Assembly: GCA_964342835.1 (NCBI GenBank)
Contig: CAYFGJ010000039.1
Location: forward strand, 1 to 9,181
DNA from: GCA-2716945 sp964342835
GTDB taxonomy: Bacteria; Pseudomonadota; Gammaproteobacteria; GCA-002705445; GCA-002716945
DNA: 9,181 nucleotides
Reading direction: 5' to 3'
Shown here: piece by piece, positions 1-6,362 of the stretch
How positions within the stretch are numbered: position 1 is the stretch's first letter
How the letters are laid out: each line of letters begins with the position of its first letter
Translations under genes and position numbers: made by a program
The notes under the pieces: model-generated
Database searches by the model: none
Told to the model about the DNA's origin: nothing
Seen by the model: only the letters and a program-made list of their open reading frames with translations

Positions 1-421
1 CTCTAGCAATCCATGTTAAATCTTTTTTATTATCATATATTGCAAATGAAAACATACCATCTAAATATTTAATTGCTTGTGTCCCATAATTTTTATACAT
101 TTCCAATAATACTTCTGTATCTGATTTTGTTTTAAATTTTGCATTATGATTAGTAATTAACATATTTCTAAGCTCTTTGTAGTTAAATATTTCTCCATTC
201 ATAATTATTACTGTTTCATTATTTTTTGAGATAATAGGTTGTGACCCATTTTCTTTATCTATAATAATTAATCTTCTCATTCCAAAATTAATATAATCAT
301 TTTTATAATATCCATCTTCATCGGGACCACGATGATGCATAGTATTAACCATATTATTTATCGCATGATTATCTAAATTATGATTATCTTTTAAACTTAT
401 ATAACCGCAAATACCACACAT
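1..421 (-). CDS. Asparagine synthase-like amidotransferase, N-terminal glutaminase domain (partial)
   Basis: The visible 140 residues are the class II glutamine amidotransferase domain of asparagine synthase (glutamine-hydrolysing, AsnB family). The rest, including the ATP-dependent synthetase domain, lies beyond the left edge. MCGICGY at the start gives Cys2, the nucleophile after Met removal. HRGPDEDG (30-37), RRLIIID (49-55), NGEIFNY (75-81), KSDTEV (99-104) and LDGMFSFAIYD (120-130) follow as in the family. The domain frees ammonia from glutamine. In a polysaccharide operon the acceptor may be a sugar carboxylate rather than aspartate: WbpS-like proteins of Pseudomonas O-antigen clusters are proposed to amidate uronic acids. 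That is inference from context. The ATG overlaps the stop of the upstream heparinase half (TAATG), and a GGAA eight bases ahead may help. The frame is intact to the edge. Confidence 0.9.
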   Translation of the reverse strand, partial: MCGICGYISLKDNHNLDNHAINNMVNTMHHRGPDEDGYYKNDYINFGMRRLIIIDKENGSQPIISKNNETVIIMNGEIFNYKELRNMLITNHNAKFKTKSDTEVLLEMYKNYGTQAIKYLDGMFSFAIYDNKKDLTWIAR

Positions 422-1095
422 TAACTTATTTCCAAATTATGTCTAATTTCATTATCTTTGCTGATAGTATCAGTATTATGAATCACAAACTTTTCTTCAA
501 TACGACCATATTCATTTGAAAAGTATGAAATATCTTTATCTTTATTTCTATTTACTGGTGAAAATATGAAATATTTATTATTAATTTTAAAACTATAATT
601 ATTTTTATCTTTATTTATTTTAACTTGAGGATGAAAATGAAAATAATTGTCTATTACATGTGGCCTTAATGATTGAGATGAATCAATTATTTCAATCTTA
701 TTTTGATTCACGAGAATTCTTCTTGTGAAGTTGATTTTATTATCAATTCTATTAAAACCTTGTGTTCTGATCAAAATTTCTAATGTTTTATTTTCAATTT
801 TTGTAACTATATTGCTGTCTTGATAATTATAATTATTTGGATATAAGTGTTTATTATCAGGTATATATCCTAATCCATCAATTCTGATGCTGTTATGATA
901 TTCTGGCAAATATGATTTTGCATGCATATCAATAGGGTTATAACTTGCCCTTCCTGAATCTACTAAAACTGGTAACTCGTTATAAAATAATACAAAATGT
1001 AATAAATCATGATGTTCGTGATTAGGAAGATATGAAAATTTATCAGAAGATCTCATAATCAACGACCATTTATTGAAGTTTGTTTTTTCCCACAT
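421..1095 (-). CDS. Heparinase II/III-like protein, C-terminal beta-sandwich half (split gene)
   Basis: These 224 residues carry the hallmark C-terminal motifs of heparinase II/III-like proteins: NHEHHDLLHF (25-34), LVDSGRASY (44-52) and YHNSIRIDG (66-74). A long beta-rich tail follows. In this family the His/Asp-rich motif lies in the active-site cleft between the helical and beta halves, so this piece alone should not be a working lyase. The ATG at 1095 lies 4 bases after the TAG of the N-terminal half, one base out of frame, and no Shine-Dalgarno precedes it; the upstream bases are pyrimidine-rich. The frame is open only about ten codons further upstream. It therefore looks like the continuation of one ancestral gene rather than an independent start, though reinitiation from the close stop could still make the two halves as separate chains. 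Its TAA overlaps the next ATG by one base (TAATG). The tail shows no stop or decay. Confidence 0.72.
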   Translation of the reverse strand: MWEKTNFNKWSLIMRSSDKFSYLPNHEHHDLLHFVLFYNELPVLVDSGRASYNPIDMHAKSYLPEYHNSIRIDGLGYIPDNKHLYPNNYNYQDSNIVTKIENKTLEILIRTQGFNRIDNKINFTRRILVNQNKIEIIDSSQSLRPHVIDNYFHFHPQVKINKDKNNYSFKINNKYFIFSPVNRNKDKDISYFSNEYGRIEEKFVIHNTDTISKDNEIRHNLEIS

Positions 1096-1099
1096 AAAA

Positions 1100-2059
1100 C
1101 TATTGAGAGGTAATATTTTCTAATAAAAATTCAGCTGAATAATCAGGTGAAATATCACCGAAGAAAGTAAAATAATTATTTTTTTCATTATAAAAGAACA
1201 ATGCTCTAGATTTAATTAAATCATAATAATTATCAATTATTTCCAGTATAGAATTATTCTCATATATTTTTAGAAATTGTTTCAAATCAAATAACCAATA
1301 ACATAACAATAATTGATAATGAGAGGAATAATCTTTAGAAAAACCATCTATTAAAAAATTATCTAGATATTCTTCAAACATGATTGTAAATATATTCTGC
1401 AATTGTTTGTTATCAAAATATAATGAATACGTTAATATCGATCTAATATTATTTAAAAGATGATTGCCATATCCTATTTCATAAAATTCTAGGTTTTTTA
1501 TAAGAAGATTAGTTGAACCATGTATGTTGTTACGAACATTTAAAGGAATATTTTTTTTAATTTTAGAGTAATAATATAAAATATTTATAATTCTTTCAGA
1601 TATTGTATATGGATGCCATATTAATGACGAATTACAGTTTAACTGATTATTAACCTGACACCAATATATAATTATCTTTTCTATTTGATTTATTTTATTC
1701 ATATTTAACTTGTCAATATCTAATGTTCTTAACCATATAAAACGATGTAATGATTCAAAATCTTCTGGATCGTTAAATTTTTTATGTATATCAGAAACAG
1801 TTTTAATATTAAAAGATCTAGATGCTAGTTTTATATCAACATTAACAAATGTATCATGTATTATTTGAGTAACTTTATTATCATCTTTTATATTTATCAG
1901 ATCTTCTTTTAATAAATATTTATAGCGCAATGGATAATTTTTAATTCTACTTATTTTTTTAATTTTTTTTAAGAATTTTATGCTATAAAACTTTAATGTA
2001 TTAAATATATTTCCTTGTATGAGGTTATATCTTAGAAAGCATAATATTTCCTTATTCAT
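1100..2059 (-). CDS. Heparinase II/III-like protein, N-terminal alpha-helical half (split gene)
   Basis: These 319 residues match the helical toroid half of heparinase II/III-like polysaccharide lyases found in O-antigen and exopolysaccharide clusters. Recognisable stretches are IWLRTL (108-113), WHPYTISERIIN (148-159), GNHLLNNIRSIL (198-209), DGFSKDYSSHYQLL (238-251) and FFGDISPD (299-306). Normally the same polypeptide continues into a beta-sandwich half. Here a TAG ends the frame 13 residues after GDISPD, and the second half follows in another frame from 1095. No signal peptide is visible: the N-terminus is rich in Lys, with a run of KKIKKI near residue 31. The start ATG lies one base after the previous stop (TAA-A-ATG), with a GAAG stretch upstream as a possible weak ribosome site. 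It is either half of a two-subunit protein or the front of a frameshifted pseudogene. The family assignment is firm; the substrate is unknown. Confidence 0.75.
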   Translation of the reverse strand: MNKEILCFLRYNLIQGNIFNTLKFYSIKFLKKIKKISRIKNYPLRYKYLLKEDLINIKDDNKVTQIIHDTFVNVDIKLASRSFNIKTVSDIHKKFNDPEDFESLHRFIWLRTLDIDKLNMNKINQIEKIIIYWCQVNNQLNCNSSLIWHPYTISERIINILYYYSKIKKNIPLNVRNNIHGSTNLLIKNLEFYEIGYGNHLLNNIRSILTYSLYFDNKQLQNIFTIMFEEYLDNFLIDGFSKDYSSHYQLLLCYWLFDLKQFLKIYENNSILEIIDNYYDLIKSRALFFYNEKNNYFTFFGDISPDYSAEFLLENITSQ

Positions 2060-2060
2060 T

Positions 2061-3119
2061 TTATTTATCTTCTATTCCAGCTCTATTTATATAACACCAA
2101 AATAAATATGGTATGTAACTAAATAACAAACATAAATATTTATATTCTTGCATCTGTATACAAATTACTGCTAGTGGTAAACACCACAAAATATTATAGA
2201 GAAAAAGATATAGATTTACTTTTTTATGACTTCCATATAGTAATGCTAGTTTTTGATAATTATGAGTTCTATGGGGTGTTGTTATATATTGGACACATTC
2301 AAAGAATGTACTGGTATTATCCATAAGTTTTTTTATAAATCTCACAATAATTGTATATGTTGAATCTGCTAAAAATATTGTTGCTAGTATTAATATGAAA
2401 ATTAGATGTGTTACCCAAATGTCATTCAGATTTGATGAGATTCCAACAAGCAAATATGAAGTACTCATAATATACATTTCTTGGCCAACTAGTAATGCAA
2501 TTAAATAACTACCTGAACTTCCTAAAAATAATTTTGCTGGAGAATAATTAAATATTATAAAAGCAATTAGAGCTGGAATTAGAATTAATATCCAAATATT
2601 CCAATAATTTGACATTAATACATGATATGAAAGTATTCCAACAAGTATAAATAATCCTTGTATTGTTGCAATTAAATCAATTCCATCCATAAAATTATAT
2701 ATATTTATGAAATAGACAAAAAATATTATTGAAAATAATATATAAATCCATAAGTTTGATAAGTCTGTACTATTTAAAAGTACTATAGTATTTATAACAA
2801 CAATTAATGTACTTAATAATATTTGAAATAAAAATCTAATTGTTTTTGTTATAGAATATCTATCATCTAAAAATCCAAGTAATACTATAAAAAATGGTAT
2901 TGAGAGTAACGAAATATTATAAATATTGATTTCATTAATTATTAATATAGCAGCAGAAATATAACCAAAAAATATTGCAATGCCGCCAGATGTTGATATG
3001 TCATTATCATGTAATCCACGTGATGTTGGTTGAGAAATAGCTATTGGTTTCTTAATTAAAATATAACTAATAATCAATGTAAGTATAAATGAGCTAACAA
3101 TTGGTAATAATATATTCAT
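2061..3119 (-). CDS. WecA/WbpL-like polyprenyl-phosphate sugar-1-phosphate transferase, atypical active site
   Basis: This is a polytopic membrane protein of the MraY/WecA/WbpL superfamily (glycosyl transferase family 4 of Pfam). The family moves a HexNAc-1-phosphate from a UDP-sugar to undecaprenyl phosphate and so starts a glycan chain. It has 352 residues and about ten hydrophobic segments, beginning at residue 3. Visible motifs are LGFLDDR (81-87, with the metal-site pair Asp85-Asp86), NIYNFMDGID (139-148), NYSPAKLFLG (191-200), DSTYTIIVR (252-260) and HRTHNYQKL (283-291), the last being typical of the WbpL branch. Two usual features are changed: the family's G-D-x-G-S after LFLG reads G-S-S-G-S, so the third catalytic-site Asp is Ser201, and the P-R-G-G near residue 43 reads T-S-G-G. 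Both were checked at codon level. The start ATG lies inside the upstream gene's 3' end (26-base overlap) without a clear Shine-Dalgarno. It may be active with altered chemistry, or degenerate. Confidence 0.85.
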   Translation of the reverse strand: MNILLPIVSSFILTLIISYILIKKPIAISQPTSRGLHDNDISTSGGIAIFFGYISAAILIINEINIYNISLLSIPFFIVLLGFLDDRYSITKTIRFLFQILLSTLIVVINTIVLLNSTDLSNLWIYILFSIIFFVYFINIYNFMDGIDLIATIQGLFILVGILSYHVLMSNYWNIWILILIPALIAFIIFNYSPAKLFLGSSGSYLIALLVGQEMYIMSTSYLLVGISSNLNDIWVTHLIFILILATIFLADSTYTIIVRFIKKLMDNTSTFFECVQYITTPHRTHNYQKLALLYGSHKKVNLYLFLYNILWCLPLAVICIQMQEYKYLCLLFSYIPYLFWCYINRAGIEDK

Positions 3120-4218
3120 ATTTTTTTAGTATATCTTTTCTATTAAAGTTTGATTTTACATATTTATATGTATTATCAACCATAGAATCTATTTGATCTG
3201 TAGTTAAAGTTAAAAATTTTTCAATTGCTAATATTAATGACTTATAATCTTTTGGTTTACATATTATTCCATAGTTATTATCAGGAATAACATCAATACA
3301 TCCAGGTACATTAGTTGTTATAATAGGTTTTTTTAATGAAGCAGATTCAAGAAGTATTGTTGATATTCCTTCACGATAAGATGGGTGAACAATACATGTT
3401 GATTGTTCTATATATTCTAAAATATTATCCTGATAATTGTAATAAGTTATAATTTTATTATTTATTGCTTCTTGTAAAATATTATAATCAATACTTCCAG
3501 TTATATCTTTATTGTATGATCCAATAAGAGTAAACTCCAACTTTGCTTGTGATTTAAAATGTTCCGCAGTCTTAATAAATTCTAGAACACCTTTATCCTT
3601 GATTACTCTTGATATCATTAAAAATTTAATTTTATTACTTTTATCCTTTTTAATTTTTTTATTTGAAGTATTACAAAAATTGATGCCTGCTCCTGGGATT
3701 ATATCAATTTTTTGAGATTTATTTATTATCTTATTTTTCAAAAAAAGCTTTTTATCGCTATTATTTGTAAACCATACTTCATAGTTATTTTTGAGTGAAT
3801 ATCTATATAATAAAGCAATAATTTTTCTTAAGAAATATTTTTTAGAAGTAAAGATATAGCCAACACCTGTTATAAATGAAATAGATTTTATCTTAAAATA
3901 ACGTGCCAGGATAGAACCATAAATATTAGGTTTAATAGTAAAATGTATAATAATATCAGTTTTAAGATTTTTATAAATATTATATAAAGATATAAAAGTT
4001 TTTAGCTCAATTAATATATTTGTGCTTCTTGGTTCTATTGGTATGAAATATTTATTTATTTTTTCTGAATCAAAATTTAGATGATACTTATCCTTATGAG
4101 CAATAAGATTAACTTTATATCCTTGTTTTACAAACATTTCTATTACATCATATCTAAATTTATATAATGTCCAGTAATTATTTGATACTAATGTGATTAT
4201 TTTATTCTTATTATTCAA
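3094..4218 (-). CDS. Glycosyltransferase family 4 (GT-B), PglA/WbpT-like
   Basis: This 374-residue retaining GT-B glycosyltransferase probably adds a sugar from a nucleotide donor to an undecaprenyl-diphosphate-linked acceptor at the cytoplasmic face. The N-terminal acceptor domain holds FTIKPNIYGS (93-102) and ITGVGYIFT (116-124), a pattern typical of PglA/WbpT relatives acting on lipid-linked HexNAc. The C-terminal donor domain holds SRVIKDKG (203-210, with basic residues for the donor diphosphate), LIGS (231-234) and HPSYREG (278-284). The EX7E motif is formed by Glu283 and Glu291. The only usable initiator near the start is TTG at 4218: an in-frame TAA lies three codons upstream and the first in-frame ATG is Met28, past the first beta strand. 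There is no evident Shine-Dalgarno. TTG comes 9 bases after the upstream stop, so translational coupling is likely. The 3' end overlaps the next gene by 26 bases. The sugar specificity is not known. Confidence 0.87.
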   Translation of the reverse strand: MNNKNKIITLVSNNYWTLYKFRYDVIEMFVKQGYKVNLIAHKDKYHLNFDSEKINKYFIPIEPRSTNILIELKTFISLYNIYKNLKTDIIIHFTIKPNIYGSILARYFKIKSISFITGVGYIFTSKKYFLRKIIALLYRYSLKNNYEVWFTNNSDKKLFLKNKIINKSQKIDIIPGAGINFCNTSNKKIKKDKSNKIKFLMISRVIKDKGVLEFIKTAEHFKSQAKLEFTLIGSYNKDITGSIDYNILQEAINNKIITYYNYQDNILEYIEQSTCIVHPSYREGISTILLESASLKKPIITTNVPGCIDVIPDNNYGIICKPKDYKSLILAIEKFLTLTTDQIDSMVDNTYKYVKSNFNRKDILKKYEYIITNC

Positions 4219-4227
4219 TGAATTTTA

Positions 4228-5211
4228 TTAATTTAATATAAACCATTCTAAAGTCTTTACTAAACCTTGATTAAGGTTAGTTTTAGGACTCCAGTTCATT
4301 TCTTTTTTAATTTTATTATTTGACTGAGAATTACTTTTCATATCACCCAAACGGGTTTTCCCATATTTTTTTTTAATCTGTAAAGGGGATTTTGATATTA
4401 TATTAAATGTATACTCTATTTTTTTTATTAAATCATTTAATGAGGTTTCTTTATTTGTTGATACATGGTAAATAGTAGATTTTTTCTTATTTTGTAGACA
4501 TTTATAAATAGCTGAACAAATATCTTCAACATATATATAATCTCTAGTTATCTTACCATTGCCGTTTATTACAACTTGTTTATTATTTATAATATTATTA
4601 ATAAATTTAGCTATCACACTATTTTTATGTTTAGAATATTTTCCATAAGCATTACTAAATCTAAGAATTGTTGTTTTTATTTTAAACGTCATACCATATG
4701 TTTGACAAAAAGTTTCAGCTGTTAATTTGCTTGACCCATATGGTGATATTGGATTTCTTTCGTATATTTCTTTAAATGGTGGTTTTTGATTACCAAATAC
4801 TGCTCCACTAGAGGCTAAAATAAATTGTTTAACTTTATTTATTCTAGCTGCTTCAAGGTAATTAAATGTACCAACAACATTAACATTAAAAGCATTTAAT
4901 GGATCTGTAATAGATTTATCTATACCAGATTCTGCTGCTAAATGAATTATACAATCAATGTTTTTTGTAATTTTTTTAGCTATATTAAAATTATTTATAT
5001 TTGCCTTAATAATTTCTACTTTAGATATAGACTTTTTGTAATGATTGTATGATTTAAAGAATTTATATTTTGTAAATTTTTCTATATATTGAATTGACGA
5101 AGATGAGAAGTTATCAATTATTATAATTTTCTTTATAGTATTATACTTTAATAGATATTCTACTAAATTACTTCCAACAAACCCTAATCCGCCTGTTATT
5201 AATATTTTCAT
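4228..5211 (-). CDS. UDP-hexose/UDP-HexNAc 4-epimerase-like SDR
   Basis: This is an NAD-dependent extended SDR of the GalE/WbpP type, which inverts C4 of a UDP-sugar through a 4-keto intermediate in the cytoplasm. From the ATG at 5211 it has 327 residues. Its motifs are the Rossmann loop GGLGFVGS (7-14), HLAAESG (90-96), SSG (134-136), the catalytic pair in PYGSSK (Tyr158 and Lys162), LRFSNAYG (183-190) and TRDYIYVEDI (222-231). SSGAVFG after the beta strand fits an epimerase better than a dehydratase, which would have Asp there. An in-frame TTG at 5217 would add two residues (M-E). The ATG is preferred because it forms an ATGA overlap with the TGA of the upstream gene, exactly as at the previous junction. 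Whether it acts on Glc/Gal, the HexNAc or the uronic acid pair cannot be read from the sequence. The stop is 9 bases before the next gene. Confidence 0.88.
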   Translation of the reverse strand: MKILITGGLGFVGSNLVEYLLKYNTIKKIIIIDNFSSSSIQYIEKFTKYKFFKSYNHYKKSISKVEIIKANINNFNIAKKITKNIDCIIHLAAESGIDKSITDPLNAFNVNVVGTFNYLEAARINKVKQFILASSGAVFGNQKPPFKEIYERNPISPYGSSKLTAETFCQTYGMTFKIKTTILRFSNAYGKYSKHKNSVIAKFINNIINNKQVVINGNGKITRDYIYVEDICSAIYKCLQNKKKSTIYHVSTNKETSLNDLIKKIEYTFNIISKSPLQIKKKYGKTRLGDMKSNSQSNNKIKKEMNWSPKTNLNQGLVKTLEWFILN

Positions 5212-6362
5212 TTCCAATTACTTCTAGGAAGTATAATAGATTTATTAATCTTATCCTTATTGCTTATTACATATTTAGCAATCTCTATTATAATTTTATC
5301 TGTTAATAGTGTTGGTTTTAATCCCAATTTTTTCATACCAGAGTTTTTAGCATTGTAATAGTGCTTTTCTTTTTCAATTCTTGGATTATTCATTTTTTGT
5401 ATTTTTGTTTTTATATCAAGATGTTTAAGTGATTTTGATATTTTATTAGCTAAATCTTTAACATTGAATTGTTCGGTAAACTGATTAAATATTTTCAAGT
5501 CTCCTCTTCTTGGCTGATTCTTAATAGCTAAATTAATACATTTAATAGTATCTTTTATATTAATGTAGCCTCTAATTTGATGTCCTGATCCATATATAGT
5601 TAAAGGAATTCCAGCAACTGCTTGAACTATAAATCGATTTATTATTGTTCCAAACATATCATCATAGGTAAACATAGGATATAAGGATGTATCTAATTCG
5701 TTGTGTGTATTTATACCATAAACAGGTCCCTGCATTAGATCTGTTACACGTAAATTATAAAGTCTTACATAAAACCATAATAAGTCAGTATCCATAATTT
5801 TAGATGTATGATATAAACTACTTCCTTGTCTTGGATATAAAAATTTTTGATTTCTTTTTTTATGATTTATATTAATCCATCCTTCTTCAATATCAATATT
5901 TGGTGTACCATATTCGCCCATTGTTCCAAGTTTTATGATATGACAATTTGGATTATATGTTTTAACGCACCAAGCCAAATTAAATGTACTTTGAAGATTG
6001 TTTTGTAAAGTTTTCCAAGACTCATTAGAACCAAACATAGAATAAGGAGCTGAAGGTAATTCTGCAAAATGTATTACAGCATCTGGTTTAGTTTTTTTAA
6101 ATATTTTAGATAAAGCATCAAAATTAGTGCAATCTATATTATAAAAATCAATATTTTTATTAATTTTCTTTAGTATTTTTAATTTACTTTCTATTTTAGA
6201 GATATTATCTAATGGTAATCTTTTGTATTTCTTTTGCAATTTACGTTTTATATAATTATCAATAAGAATTAAATTGTACTGTTTAAAACATAAATCTATT
6301 GCCATTGGCCATCCAAGATAACCATCCGCACCTAATATCATAATTTTCATTTTATTTTTCAT
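5208..6362 (-). CDS. UDP-sulfoquinovose synthase-like SDR (SQD1/SqdB/Agl3 family)
   Basis: SQD1-type enzymes convert UDP-glucose and sulfite to UDP-6-sulfoquinovose using bound NAD. The match runs through the whole 384-residue protein: GADGYLGWPMA (11-21), HFAELPSAPYSM (98-109), LGTMGEYGTPNIDIEEG (145-161), YHTSK (184-188), TDLMQGPVYG (207-216), RFIVQAVAG (243-251), IFNQFTEQF (291-299) and PRIEKEKHYYNAK (327-339). Thr147, Tyr184, His185 and Lys188 line up with Thr145, Tyr182, His183 and Lys186 of plant SQD1 as I recall it. One difference is that SQD1 has Gln-Arg before SAPYSM and this protein has Leu-Pro, so sulfite use is not certain. It sits between two other SDR genes with ATGA overlaps on both sides. 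The first ATG (6362) gives the overlap; Met5 (6350) would give an N-terminus closer to the family pattern. The family assignment is strong; the exact reaction is inference. Confidence 0.88.
   Translation of the reverse strand: MKNKMKIMILGADGYLGWPMAIDLCFKQYNLILIDNYIKRKLQKKYKRLPLDNISKIESKLKILKKINKNIDFYNIDCTNFDALSKIFKKTKPDAVIHFAELPSAPYSMFGSNESWKTLQNNLQSTFNLAWCVKTYNPNCHIIKLGTMGEYGTPNIDIEEGWININHKKRNQKFLYPRQGSSLYHTSKIMDTDLLWFYVRLYNLRVTDLMQGPVYGINTHNELDTSLYPMFTYDDMFGTIINRFIVQAVAGIPLTIYGSGHQIRGYINIKDTIKCINLAIKNQPRRGDLKIFNQFTEQFNVKDLANKISKSLKHLDIKTKIQKMNNPRIEKEKHYYNAKNSGMKKLGLKPTLLTDKIIIEIAKYVISNKDKINKSIILPRSNWK

Noticed and set aside
1095..1125. Programmed +1 frameshift joining the two heparinase halves
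   Set aside because: No recognised slippery codon, upstream Shine-Dalgarno-like stimulator or downstream structure is visible. A plain mutation, assembly error or reinitiation is simpler.
1954..1970. Runs of seven and eight T (A on the coding strand) near the start of the heparinase N-terminal half, as possible phase-variation tracts
   Set aside because: Runs of this length are expected by chance in DNA this AT-rich and encode Lys residues in frame. The frame is intact here, so there is no positive evidence of slippage switching.
3512..3715. Open frame on the plus strand inside the GT4 gene
   Set aside because: It lies wholly antisense to a gene with clear GT4 motifs, and its translation shows no recognisable domain. 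It is a by-product of AT-rich codon use.
5208..6362. Reading the SQD1-like gene as evidence of a photosynthetic organism making sulfolipid
   Set aside because: There is no sulfolipid synthase or photosynthesis gene nearby, and the neighbours are polysaccharide genes. The family also occurs outside phototrophs.
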